Shown here: positions 7,659 to 16,672 of the stretch, one piece after another | Numbering within the stretch: position 1 is the first letter of the stretch | Layout of the letters: every line of letters begins with the position of its first letter | Source of the DNA: Psychromonas sp. Urea-02u-13 | GTDB taxonomy: Bacteria; Pseudomonadota; Gammaproteobacteria; Enterobacterales; Psychromonadaceae | Assembly: GCF_002835995.1 (NCBI RefSeq) | Contig: NZ_PJBZ01000035.1 | Coordinates: 31,500 to 95,499, forward strand | Length of the DNA stretch: 64,000 bases | Reading direction: 5' to 3' | Position numbers and translations under genes: made by a program | The notes under the pieces: generated by a model | Databases searched by the model: none | The model's input: only the letters and a program-made list of their open reading frames with translations | Told to the model about the DNA's origin: nothing

Positions 7659-9717
7659 ACTGTTCACTTTCACCTAACCAGCGGTTGGTTAGTGCAGGAA
7701 TTAACTCAGGTTGTTCAGTCATTAGCTGTTGAGCCAACTGCAAGGAATACGGCACAAGATGTTGATCACGCAGTAGATCGGCAATTTTAAATTGTGCAAC
7801 ACCGGTTTGTTTTGTACCTAACAGTTCACCCGGCCCGCGAATCAATAAATCTTGCTCAGAGATATAAAAACCGTCATTACTTTCACGCAATATTTGTAGG
7901 CGTTTCTTGGCAGTTTGTGAGAGTGGGTTTTTATACAGTAGTACACAATGACTCGCCACACTACCACGACCAACTCGTCCTCGAAGCTGATGTAACTGCG
8001 AAAGCCCTAAACGTTCAGGGTTCTCAATAATCATTAAACTAGCATTAGGCACATCAACACCCACTTCAATCACCGTTGTTGCCACCAGCAAATCTAACTC
8101 CCCGGCTTTAAAGGCATCCATCACATATTGTTTCTCATTACCCTTCATACGCCCATGTACTAAGCCAATACGTAAATCAGGCAGACTAAGCTGTAAATTA
8201 TTAGCCGTATCTTCAGCCGCTTGACACTCTAAGACCTCGGACTCTTCGATTAATGTACACACCCAGTAAACCTGCCTGCCTTCATTTTTACAGGACTGAT
8301 AAACACGTTTAATAATATCGTCTCGACGTGTATCAGGTAATGCGACGGTTTGTACGGGTGTACGCCCCGGTGGTAACTCATCAATCACCGAGACTTTTAA
8401 ATCTGCGTAGGCAGTCATTGCAAGTGTTCTTGGGATTGGAGTGGCTGTCATAGTCAATTGGTGTGGCGCAAAACCAGTCGATAAGCCTTTTTCACGTAAT
8501 GCTAAACGTTGATGCACACCAAAACGATGTTGCTCATCAACAATGATTAACGCTAATTTATTAAAAATAACGTTATCCGAAAATAGCGCGTGTGTACCTA
8601 CCACCATTTTCGAGAGACCAAGTTGTATATCTTCGGTTTGTGAGCGTTTCTCTTTAACTCTCATCTTGCCCGATAACATACCAACACGAATACCCAGTGG
8701 CCCAAACCATTTCTGAAAATTAATATAATGCTGTTCTGCCAATAACTCAGTAGGTGCCATTAGCGCAACTTGATAACCTGCTTCAATCGCACTTAAGGCT
8801 GCAAATGCCGCCACCAGCGTTTTACCTGAACCTACATCCCCTTGTACTAGACGCATCATAGGGTGTGCTTGTTGTAAGTCTTCTTGAATCTCTTTTGCGA
8901 CTCTCGATTGTGCATTAGTAGGTGCAAACCCTAAGTTCGCTAATAACTTCTCATGCAATAAGTGCGCGCCATCAATGGTGACCGACTGTTGTGCCTGCGC
9001 ACTCGCACGCATTGAAAGCATACTTAACTGCTGTGCAATTAACTCTTCAATAATGAGACGCTGTTGTGCTGGATGCGTTTTATTCTCAAGTTGTTCAATG
9101 TTGGCGTCAGGCGGAGGTTGATGCAGATAAAAAAGCGCATCTTGTAAACTGATTGGATGACTCAGTAACTGTGTGGGTAACAATTCATCGATGCTATTTT
9201 GCTTTAACATCTCTATGGCTTGCATCGCAAGTTTACGTAGACCGTTTTGTTTCAACCCTTCGGTGGTTGGATAAATAGGGGTTAGCTTTTCTTCCGCTTG
9301 AGCCGTTTCGCGTTGCTCAATCAAAGCATAATCTGGATGGGTTATCTCAAACCCTTGATAGCCACGCTTGAACTCACCAAAACACTTGATCAGTTGCCCT
9401 TCTTTGAAGCTATTTTTTTGCGAGGCATTAAAATTAAAAAAGTTAAGTGTCACCCTACCTGTTTCATCACCTATCTGGCATTTTAGAATACGGCGCTTAC
9501 CCATCTGCACATTACAGCTCATGACGCGCCCTTGCACGCTCACTTGCATGCCATCTTTTAATTCACCGATGGGATAAATAGAGGTTCTATCTTGATAGTG
9601 TAACGGCAGGTGAAACAAGAGATCAGCCACACTGAATAAGCCGATCTTCTCTAATCGTTCGGACATTTTAATGCCGACACCATTTAATGCACTTAATGGG
9701 ACTTTTTCTAATTTCAT
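7645..9717 (-). CDS. recG: ATP-dependent DNA helicase RecG
   Basis: The 690-residue superfamily 2 helicase regresses stalled replication forks and processes Holliday junctions and R-loops. The wedge OB-fold domain occupies the first 150 or so residues. The motor follows: Walker A GDVGSGKTLVA near residue 295, DEQHRFG (motif II), TMTATPIPRTLA (motif III), and LRGRVGRG (motif VI). Length matches the family (693 in E. coli). AGGATAA lies just upstream of the ATG. The 3' end overlaps the AsmA-like gene. The usual spoT/trmH neighbours of enterobacteria are absent here; trmH is 16 kb away. Confidence 0.97.
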   Translation of the reverse strand: MKLEKVPLSALNGVGIKMSERLEKIGLFSVADLLFHLPLHYQDRTSIYPIGELKDGMQVSVQGRVMSCNVQMGKRRILKCQIGDETGRVTLNFFNFNASQKNSFKEGQLIKCFGEFKRGYQGFEITHPDYALIEQRETAQAEEKLTPIYPTTEGLKQNGLRKLAMQAIEMLKQNSIDELLPTQLLSHPISLQDALFYLHQPPPDANIEQLENKTHPAQQRLIIEELIAQQLSMLSMRASAQAQQSVTIDGAHLLHEKLLANLGFAPTNAQSRVAKEIQEDLQQAHPMMRLVQGDVGSGKTLVAAFAALSAIEAGYQVALMAPTELLAEQHYINFQKWFGPLGIRVGMLSGKMRVKEKRSQTEDIQLGLSKMVVGTHALFSDNVIFNKLALIIVDEQHRFGVHQRLALREKGLSTGFAPHQLTMTATPIPRTLAMTAYADLKVSVIDELPPGRTPVQTVALPDTRRDDIIKRVYQSCKNEGRQVYWVCTLIEESEVLECQAAEDTANNLQLSLPDLRIGLVHGRMKGNEKQYVMDAFKAGELDLLVATTVIEVGVDVPNASLMIIENPERLGLSQLHQLRGRVGRGSVASHCVLLYKNPLSQTAKKRLQILRESNDGFYISEQDLLIRGPGELLGTKQTGVAQFKIADLLRDQHLVPYSLQLAQQLMTEQPELIPALTNRWLGESEQYAHA

Positions 9718-10010
9718 TGTTTATCCTGACCTGAATCGCGACACTTCATATCTACTTTACACTGTTTCCCAAGGTTAGATAAATACGTTTATCTGTTTCA
9801 TGTAGTGGTTTTATGTTTAGTCATAGAGAGAGAGAGGCTTAAATGAGGAAATCGTGACTCTATTGACACTATAAACTTGCCTCTAGATATCACCCTAGGC
9901 TTTGTCATTATATTCGAATTCACATCTGGGAGTTCTCTTGAGATTAATCATAGCGGGTACTTTCATTAATCAATATAATATCCTCTAGACCCCAATACTA
10001 AGAGCCTAAT

Positions 10011-10766
10011 TTGCAAAATCTACTTGCCCCCATTGAACAGTTTTTACATTGTGCAACACCCGATGCTTGGATAGAAAAAGCGAAGCAACCTGAAAACCTC
10101 AATGGATTGCTTATTGATCATATGATCTGTGAATTAAAAGCAGCGCAAACGGCGATGTTTTTAATTCGTCGATACGCGGTAGATAAAGAAACAGGCAAAG
10201 CCTTATTAGCGTGGCTACAGCCTTATCAGGATTATGTATTTCGTCAACAAGGTGATTTACAACAGCTGGCTAATATCAGTGGCCTGTCTAAAAAAATTGA
10301 AGTAAGAAAAGATAGCCCCTACGCGCAAGATTTGGTTGATAAGATGGTGTTATTGATTAAAGAAGAACTGCATCACTTCTATCAAGTGGTAGAAATTATC
10401 GAGCAACGTGGGATTAAACTGGGTTTTATCGATTCGAGCCGTTATGCCAAAGGCCTGTTATCTCACGTGACAACCCATGAGCCAGATACCTTAATTGACA
10501 AGCTGATTTGTGGCGCTTATATTGAAGCACGCTCTTGTGAACGTTTCGCTAAAATAGCCCCTTTTCTGGATGCACAATTAAACAAATTTTATATCTCTTT
10601 ATTACGCTCTGAAGCGCGTCATTACCAAGATTATTTAGCGCTAGCGGAACAAGTCGCAGGGCATGATATTAGCGATCGTATAAAACTATTTGGTGAAGTC
10701 GAAGCAGAGCTAATTTCAACACCCGATAGTGATTTCAAATTCCACAGTGGTGTGCCAATTAGCTAA
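10011..10766 (+). CDS. miaE: tRNA-(ms2io6A)-hydroxylase MiaE
   Basis: The 251-residue di-iron monooxygenase hydroxylates the isopentenyl group of 2-methylthio-N6-isopentenyladenosine at position 37 of tRNAs that read U-starting codons. Ligand motifs are visible: ELKAAQTA, EELHHFYQV (ExxH), EARSCERF and SEARHYQDY (ExxxH). The start appears to be TTG at 10011, preceded by a weak AAGAG; no ATG lies close by and the N-terminus MQNLLAPIEQFL fits the family. It is monocistronic and convergent with the flotillin gene, with a shared terminator between them. Confidence 0.93.
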   Translation: MQNLLAPIEQFLHCATPDAWIEKAKQPENLNGLLIDHMICELKAAQTAMFLIRRYAVDKETGKALLAWLQPYQDYVFRQQGDLQQLANISGLSKKIEVRKDSPYAQDLVDKMVLLIKEELHHFYQVVEIIEQRGIKLGFIDSSRYAKGLLSHVTTHEPDTLIDKLICGAYIEARSCERFAKIAPFLDAQLNKFYISLLRSEARHYQDYLALAEQVAGHDISDRIKLFGEVEAELISTPDSDFKFHSGVPIS

Positions 10767-10810
10767 AGCACAATTAACTAAAATATAATTAACTAAAATA
10801 CAATAAACGA

Positions 10811-10857
10811 AATAGCCCCGCACAATTAGGCGTTAACCTAATCATGCAGGGCTATTT
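10811..10857. terminator. Terminator between convergent miaE and yqiK
   Basis: A long interrupted inverted repeat pairs AATAGCCC with GGGCTATT and ATTAGG with CCTAAT, with a T-rich flank on the plus-strand side. It lies between two convergent genes and could serve both. Just before it the sequence AATTAACTAAAATA occurs twice in tandem with one base change. Confidence 0.7.
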
Positions 10858-10886
10858 TGTATTATCACTGATAAAGAAGGGCTTAC

Positions 10887-12662
10887 TTACAGTGCTTGTG
10901 TATTAACACTGCCGTTATTACCGTTAATTTTACCATTAGTCGTAGCTGCCGGTGCTGAGTCTGTAATATCTAAGGCATCTTTTATCAAGCTATGGTTACC
11001 TGTTAGCAGATCATTCAATGTCCCCTCTTTGTTATCCACTAACCCTAACTCTCTTATCATCGCATCAACCATAGGCGCTTGTGCTCTATAACTTAAGGCG
11101 GCACCGGTAATTTGCTCTGCTAATCCGCCATTTGCCGATACACCGGCAGTACCTGTTGCCATTGTTGAGCCACCAGCGCCATAACCTTGTAATATTTTAA
11201 TGCCTTCGATATTTTCTAAAGGTTTCACAGAGTTTGCGACCACTTCTGGTAAGACTTTTAAAATCGCTAATGATTTTTGCAATTCAACTTGCTCATCACG
11301 CAAACTATTCTCAGCTTCATACAAAGCACGCTTACCTTCCGCTTCTACTGCATAAACTTGCGCATCCGCTTCAGCTTGAAGTTTTTTAGCATCGGCGCTC
11401 GCTTTTGCTTCAATCAATACTGCAGAGGCTCTATCTTGTGCAGCTTGTTTATCAGCTTGGGCTTGTACCGTGATCCCTACTGCTTCTCTTTCTGCTTCTT
11501 TTCTTGCATCAATCACTTCAATCTCTTTGCTACGATTAGCTTGCGCTACCTCCTGCGCAGTAATAACCGCTTCCTCTTTTTCTACTTTATCTTTTTCTGC
11601 ATCAGCAGCTTTGGCACGGGCTGCTGATTCTTCTTCTGATTTTTCAGCAATTGCAATACGCTTATCTTGCTCAGAAACTTCAATATCACGCTGTTGTTGA
11701 ATCTTTGCTTGCTCTAAGGTTTTGTTTTTTTCAATCTCTTGTGACTCGATATGACGAGACTTTTCAATCTCTGATACTTCAATGGCACGTTGCTTGGAAA
11801 TTTCAGCTTGGCGCTCCTCTTGTTCGCTTAACTCACGTTGCTTAACAATAGCGGCTTTCTGCTCTGCACGTTTAAACTCTAATGCCTGTTCTTGCACTAA
11901 CTCAGCTTCTTCCGTTTCTTTTTTAATGGTGAGTGATAACTTCTCAGCTTCTAAGTTTCGTTGCTCAATTAAAATACGACTCTCTTGCTCAATGTCATTG
12001 GTTTCTTTACGTTTTCTTTCAATGATCTGGGTTAAACGTGCACGACCCTCGGCATCAAAGGCATTATTTTCGTTAAAGTATTTAAGCTCTGTTTGGTCAA
12101 AACCGGTTAATGAAACGGATTCTAATTCCAGACCATTTTTCTCCAGATCGTTAGCCACACTTTGTTGTACTTTTTGCACAAATTCAGAACGCTGCTCATG
12201 CATCTCAATCATGGTCATTTCGGCGGCAACAGCACGTAATACATCTACAAACTTAGATTCCATTAACGCTTTAAGCTCTTCAACACGCATCGTACGTGTT
12301 CCCAAGGTTTGCGCGGCCATTGATATACCCTCTGAATGTGGCGCGACACGTAAATAAAAGTCTGATTTAACATCAACACGCATTCTATCTTTGGTAATGA
12401 GCGCATCTTTTTGTATCTTCTCAACTTCGATACGTAAGGTATTCATATTGACGGGAATCGTTTCGTGAATAACGGGCAGTACAATGGCACCGCCATCTTT
12501 AACCACTTTTTCGCCACCCATACCGGTTCGTACAAAAGCAATTTCTTTGGTTGCACGGGTATAGAGTTTGGCAAAGATAATCGCCATGGTTAAGAAAGCA
12601 ATAAAGACAATTGCGACCATGAATAAGATGAACTGCATGTTTTGATCAAAAAGAAAATCCAT
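10887..12662 (-). CDS. yqiK: Flotillin-family protein YqiK
   Basis: The 591-residue SPFH-domain protein has one N-terminal membrane helix (FILFMVAIVFIAFLTMAIIF), an SPFH/band-7 domain at about residues 50-210, a very long charged coiled coil rich in E, K, A and Q (about 210-460), and a Gly/Ala/Asn-rich tail. Flotillins assemble into oligomers on the inner membrane and are tied to membrane microdomain organisation and fluidity. It lies 64 bases downstream of yqiJ on the same strand, the same pair and order as in E. coli, so the two are likely cotranscribed. Confidence 0.93.
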   Translation of the reverse strand: MDFLFDQNMQFILFMVAIVFIAFLTMAIIFAKLYTRATKEIAFVRTGMGGEKVVKDGGAIVLPVIHETIPVNMNTLRIEVEKIQKDALITKDRMRVDVKSDFYLRVAPHSEGISMAAQTLGTRTMRVEELKALMESKFVDVLRAVAAEMTMIEMHEQRSEFVQKVQQSVANDLEKNGLELESVSLTGFDQTELKYFNENNAFDAEGRARLTQIIERKRKETNDIEQESRILIEQRNLEAEKLSLTIKKETEEAELVQEQALEFKRAEQKAAIVKQRELSEQEERQAEISKQRAIEVSEIEKSRHIESQEIEKNKTLEQAKIQQQRDIEVSEQDKRIAIAEKSEEESAARAKAADAEKDKVEKEEAVITAQEVAQANRSKEIEVIDARKEAEREAVGITVQAQADKQAAQDRASAVLIEAKASADAKKLQAEADAQVYAVEAEGKRALYEAENSLRDEQVELQKSLAILKVLPEVVANSVKPLENIEGIKILQGYGAGGSTMATGTAGVSANGGLAEQITGAALSYRAQAPMVDAMIRELGLVDNKEGTLNDLLTGNHSLIKDALDITDSAPAATTNGKINGNNGSVNTQAL

Positions 12663-12726
12663 TGGAGTGTTGTTCCTTAATTAAGTTTGATGTGATGTAA
12701 TTTATAAGAATGTATTTAGTTAGTGC

Positions 12727-13353
12727 TTACAAAGTTTTAAATTCGATCGCTAACCAACTGCTTTTTATTTTTTCTACCAGCACAACTTGTGTGCCTTGAA
12801 CGAATTCTTGCCCTTGTTGCTCAGGTTCCACTAACAGGTAATGTTTTTGGTTAAATTCATCATGTAATACCGCCTCTGCAGCACTGCCTTTACGTGCCTT
12901 CCCTACCGTGATAGTGGCTACTTTTCCAGAGAATGAATTCGATGAAATCGCCGAGCTTTCGTTTTTAGGCATGATAGTCGCAATTTGTTTACCTAAAATT
13001 CGACAGCTAAAAATGGCGATCACCAAAGCAATAGGAAAACTCAATAAAGTAGGTAGCGCTACGATGTAATTAACCGATAAACCAGCAATGCCAAAGCTCG
13101 TTAAAAATAGTAATAACCACACTAAAAAGGGCAAGCGGAACACATAAAGCCAACCTAATAGCGCACTTAACCCGCCCGACGAAAGTGTTACATTTGCATC
13201 TACGTCCAAATCAATCGACAATAGATCATCTAGCGCACTCGCGAGACTTAAACCAATCAGTAGGCCCAGCCCTTCTAGCAAGGCTAAACCAATGACAAAG
13301 AATAACGCACAGGAATAAAGCAGATTAAAATCGGCCATAAGGAATGAAAACAA
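12727..13353 (-). CDS. yqiJ: YqiJ-type OB-fold/NfeD-like membrane protein
   Basis: About 208 residues, matching E. coli YqiJ (209). There are three to four hydrophobic helices in the first 150 residues and a C-terminal OB-fold (GKVATITVGKARKGSAAEAV, then HYLLVEPEQQG). NfeD-like proteins of this kind partner flotillins. I place the start at a TTG at 13353: AAGGAGAT lies 3 bases before it, an almost perfect ribosome site, and the N-terminus then aligns with the family (ADFN versus ADYN). The longer open frame up to 13422 would add 23 charged residues with no ribosome site. Confidence 0.88.
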   Translation of the reverse strand: MFSFLMADFNLLYSCALFFVIGLALLEGLGLLIGLSLASALDDLLSIDLDVDANVTLSSGGLSALLGWLYVFRLPFLVWLLLFLTSFGIAGLSVNYIVALPTLLSFPIALVIAIFSCRILGKQIATIMPKNESSAISSNSFSGKVATITVGKARKGSAAEAVLHDEFNQKHYLLVEPEQQGQEFVQGTQVVLVEKIKSSWLAIEFKTL

Positions 13354-13586
13354 GTTATCTCCTTTTCTTCTCAAAGAAGAATCAAATAAATAAAATGAAA
13401 TATTAGCAATTGTTTGTGACATATTCTGCCAATCTAATCACAGTTCACAAACTGAGTATGATTAAATTGAAATAGTTCATGACCTATAAAAGATCAACCC
13501 ACTATTTGAAAGTGGCCACGATGAGGTTATGTGATTTATTCACTAGATTACGTATACTTAACCTTCACCTCGAAAAGGATTATTCA

Positions 13587-14318
13587 TTGCTTTCTAAACA
13601 TAAATTGCATGCGCTGGTACATAACAGTAATACCAAAATGGGCCGACTCTTTGCGCTTTCTATACAGGCATTGATTATTCTTTCATTGGTCACTTTTTCA
13701 TTAGAGACGCTGCCTAATTTATCGGTTTCAGAACATGCTTACCTGCGACTTGCTGAGATAGTGATTGTGTTGATATTTAGCGTCGAATACCTTTTGCGGG
13801 TTTATGTTGCGAAGAAACGCCTTGCCTATATTTTCAGCTTTTATGGCCTCATCGATTTACTGGCTGTTTTACCGTTTTACCTGGCTTTAGGCGTAGATTT
13901 ACGTACTGTGCGTACATTTCGTTTACTGCGCTTATTACGCATCTTTAAACTCTTTAAATACAGCAAAGCATTGTCACGTTTCAAGCGAGCATTTATCTTG
14001 GTAAAAGAGGAGATGTTACTGTTTGGTTTTGTTGCATTAATCATGCTCTATTTGTCGGCTGTTGGTATCTACTACTTTGAAAATCCTGCACAACCTGAAC
14101 AATTTCAGTCTATTTTCCATAGTTTATGGTGGGCTTTAACAACACTGACGACTGTTGGTTATGGCGATATGTACCCTGTTACGGTAGGCGGAAGAGTGTT
14201 TACCTTTTTTGTATTAATGGTGGGATTAGGCATAGTCGCCGTGCCGACGGGATTGATTGCAACGGCATTATCGCAAACGCGAGCAGAAGAGGTAAAAATG
14301 CTTAAAGAGCACCAATAA
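13587..14318 (+). CDS. Voltage-gated-type potassium channel (ion transporter)
   Basis: A six-helix Kv-like channel subunit. The voltage-sensor helix S4 carries regularly spaced arginines (VRTFRLLRLLRIFKLFK). The pore loop has the K+ selectivity filter TTVGYGDMYPVT, and S6 follows (FVLMVGLGIVAVPTGLIATAL). It would form a tetramer in the inner membrane and pass K+. The start is uncertain: the frame is open from an ATG at 13479, but that codon has no ribosome site, whereas a TTG at 13587 has AAAAGGA 7 bases upstream and gives 243 residues beginning just before S1, as in related bacterial channels. It is a single gene, divergent from yqiJ. Confidence 0.85.
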   Translation: MLSKHKLHALVHNSNTKMGRLFALSIQALIILSLVTFSLETLPNLSVSEHAYLRLAEIVIVLIFSVEYLLRVYVAKKRLAYIFSFYGLIDLLAVLPFYLALGVDLRTVRTFRLLRLLRIFKLFKYSKALSRFKRAFILVKEEMLLFGFVALIMLYLSAVGIYYFENPAQPEQFQSIFHSLWWALTTLTTVGYGDMYPVTVGGRVFTFFVLMVGLGIVAVPTGLIATALSQTRAEEVKMLKEHQ

Positions 14319-14361
14319 AATTTGGGTCTTTAAGCAGATAGATAAGTACTACTTATTTATA

Positions 14362-14573
14362 TTACGCTTTAAAACAAGCCACTGCGTGTTGCGTATCTCC
14401 TTGTAAATTAGGTTTAGCCTGCGCACACTTTTCCTCCGCTAAGGGGCAACGTGTTCTAAATACACAGCCTGATGGCGGATTAATCGGTGAAGGTAATTCC
14501 CCTTCTAACATCTGAATTTTTTATTACGCTCCAAGCGAGGATCAGGAATCCGCACCGCAGACATCAAGCTACA
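14362..14573 (-). pseudogene. Remnant of a peptide ABC transporter ATPase C-terminus (DppF/OppF type)
   Basis: On the minus strand a short open stretch ends VACFKA at a TAA at 14362. It carries the cysteine-rich tail of oligopeptide ABC ATPases: [19 protein letters not shown], then CAQAKPNLQ. Upstream in another frame lies [17 protein letters not shown], which normally precedes that tail (family form: LLSAVPVPDP). The join needs one more A in the run of six at about 14519 (+ strand T run), so a one-base deletion has shifted the frame. Everything upstream (Walker A, signature, Walker B) is missing. It lies beside the oligopeptidase gene pepF, suggesting a lost peptide uptake operon. Confidence 0.8.
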
Positions 14574-14778
14574 GTCACAAGTTATGGCATAAAAACATCA
14601 AGTCAGAGCTGTTGAAACGAAAATATACTTTGCTCAACAGCGCAAATGAGACGCGGTCTTTTATTACAGCACTTTGCACTGCATTTATAATGTGCTTTAC
14701 TGCAGGAAGTCTTAATTTGGGGAAGCAACGATCAGCTAAGCCCTCATTATTTATCACTTTATTACAAGGATACACACC

Positions 14779-16569
14779 ATGAGCGCACCAAGCTGGGATC
14801 TCAGTATTGCTTACCTTAATCTAAGCGATCCTAAAATAGACCAAGATATCGAGTCCATTGAAGCAGCGATTAGCGACTTAAATAGCGCTCAAAGTTATGC
14901 TATCGAAACATTACAAAATGCCTTGTGTTTATTGCAAAAGAGTAGCGTGACGCTTGCAACAATAAGCAGTTATGCAGGTTGTCGAAGCGCTGTGGATGCA
15001 CAAGATCCTGAGGCAAAAAACTTAGCGGTACGTATGGATGCACTAGGCGCTAAACTGGCGCAGAGTTTTAGCCCTTACCAAGACAAAATTATTAATCTCG
15101 ATGCACCACAATTTGTAAGCCTACTCAGCGGTAATCAACAAACCGGCGAATTACACAGTTTTCAATTCCAGCTTGAGCAACAAAGATCATTAAAGTCACA
15201 ACGTTTAAGCGTTAAAGAGGAGCAACTTCTTAGCGCGATGAATGTGGATGGACGTAATGCATGGGGGCGTTTATATAATAATTTAACCGGCACGCTAGAG
15301 GTCACTTTAAACCTAGCAGATGGTACACAGGAAACAATCGGCCTTGCCAGTGCAGCTAGCCTTTTATATGGCGCAGACCAACAACGTAGAGAACCCGCTT
15401 GGAAAGCCATTAAAGCGGTGATGAAAACCCACCAGCAAAGTATCGCCGCTATTTTAAATGCCTTAGCAGGTAGTCGTTTAAGCGAATATGAAAAACGCAG
15501 CCATACCCAAAAGGTAGATTTCTTAGATCCCTCTTTACACAATAGTCGCATCGAAAAACAAACCCTTGAAGCATTGATGCAAGTTGCTTATGACAATCGT
15601 CATGTTGGTCAAAAAGCCGGGTTATTAATGGCAAAAATGTTTAAAACGCCAACGCTAGATCCTTGGGATGAACTCGCCGCGATGCCAGCGGTTGAAGGAG
15701 AGGTTGCCAGCCAATATAGCTTTGATGAAGCCATTATTATAATTCGTGATGCATTTGCAGGTATCGACGAAGAGATGGGCGAGTTTGTGGATATGATGGT
15801 CGCCAACAAACTAATTGATGCAGCGCCACAAAATAACAAACGCTTAGGTGCTTTTTGTAGCAAATTTGCAGACACCCGTACGCCGTTAGTCTTTATGACT
15901 TGGGGAGGCAGTATGTCAGATTTGATTACCCTGGCTCATGAGCTTGGTCATGCCTTCCATAACTGGGTAATGAAAGAGTTGCCGGTTGCACAAAGTAGCT
16001 ACCCAATGACACTCGCTGAAACCGCCTCTATTTTTGCTGAAAATGTAGTGCGTGATGCGTTAATGGAAAAGGCAAAATCAGATCACGATAAACGTCTTAT
16101 GTTATGGGAAGAAGCACAATCTGCATTAGCGCTGATTATTAATATTCCTGTGCGTTTTGAATTTGAGAAAGCCTTTTATAAGCAACGTAGCGAAGGTGAA
16201 TTTACACCTGAACAGCTAAGTGAATTAATGGATAAAACCTGGACTGATTGGTATGGCGATTGTTCAAAACAGAGTAATGAGATGTTTTGGGCCAGCAAAT
16301 TACACTTTAGTATCTCGTCGGTCAGCTTTTATAACTACCCTTACTTATTTGGTTATCTATTTAGTATTGGTGTTTATGCACAACGTGAGAAAAAAGGGGC
16401 CAGCTTTTATAAAGATTACAAAGCATTATTGCTCGACACTGGCCGAATGAGTGCAGAGCAACTGGTTGAAAAACATTTAGGAATGGATATTCGTCAACCT
16501 GAATTTTGGCAACAAAGCTTAGATAGCGTTAATGAACAGCTTGAACAGTTTGCTTTATTAGTTGAGTAA
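14779..16569 (+). CDS. pepF: Oligoendopeptidase F, M3 family zinc metallopeptidase
   Basis: The 596-residue cytoplasmic metallopeptidase hydrolyses short peptides. The zinc motif HELGH starts at residue 387 (TLAHELGHAFHNW), with the third ligand glutamate expected in the downstream AETASIFAEN segment. Length fits the M3B subfamily. The ATG is preceded by CAAGGA at 9-10 bases. A hairpin terminator follows. The preceding 460 bases hold only a decayed peptide-transporter fragment, so the gene probably has its own promoter. Confidence 0.93.
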   Translation: MSAPSWDLSIAYLNLSDPKIDQDIESIEAAISDLNSAQSYAIETLQNALCLLQKSSVTLATISSYAGCRSAVDAQDPEAKNLAVRMDALGAKLAQSFSPYQDKIINLDAPQFVSLLSGNQQTGELHSFQFQLEQQRSLKSQRLSVKEEQLLSAMNVDGRNAWGRLYNNLTGTLEVTLNLADGTQETIGLASAASLLYGADQQRREPAWKAIKAVMKTHQQSIAAILNALAGSRLSEYEKRSHTQKVDFLDPSLHNSRIEKQTLEALMQVAYDNRHVGQKAGLLMAKMFKTPTLDPWDELAAMPAVEGEVASQYSFDEAIIIIRDAFAGIDEEMGEFVDMMVANKLIDAAPQNNKRLGAFCSKFADTRTPLVFMTWGGSMSDLITLAHELGHAFHNWVMKELPVAQSSYPMTLAETASIFAENVVRDALMEKAKSDHDKRLMLWEEAQSALALIINIPVRFEFEKAFYKQRSEGEFTPEQLSELMDKTWTDWYGDCSKQSNEMFWASKLHFSISSVSFYNYPYLFGYLFSIGVYAQREKKGASFYKDYKALLLDTGRMSAEQLVEKHLGMDIRQPEFWQQSLDSVNEQLEQFALLVE

Positions 16570-16589
16570 TTGCTTTAGTCATTAATTGA

Positions 16590-16626
16590 AGGGCTAACTA
16601 TAAACTAATCGTTAGCCCTATTTTAT
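16590..16626 (+). terminator. Rho-independent terminator of pepF
   Basis: A perfect 9-base inverted repeat (AGGGCTAAC / GTTAGCCCT) with a 12-base loop is followed by ATTTTATT. It lies just after the pepF stop and between convergent genes, so it may also limit read-through from hcr. Confidence 0.8.
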
Positions 16627-16636
16627 TCTGCTTAAC

Positions 16637-16672
16637 TAATTACAACTCAACAACTAATTACAGTTCAACAAC
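16637..16672 (-). repeat. 18-bp tandem duplication at the 3' end of hcr
   Basis: Two adjacent 18-base copies, TAATTACAACTCAACAAC and TAATTACAGTTCAACAAC, differ at two positions. On the minus strand the first-read copy encodes the last residues of Hcr (VVEL) and its stop; the second repeats the same codons and another stop. It looks like a slippage duplication that leaves the protein unchanged. Confidence 0.8.

Noticed and set aside
11277..12357. Long plus-strand ORFs (up to 191 residues) opposite the flotillin gene
   Set aside because: They mirror the repetitive coiled-coil coding sequence of yqiK, have low-complexity Ser/Arg/Leu composition and no ribosome sites; they are antisense shadows.
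14575..14775. 66-residue minus-strand ORF before pepF
   Set aside because: No ribosome site, no recognisable motif, and it adjoins the decayed transporter remnant; probably chance.
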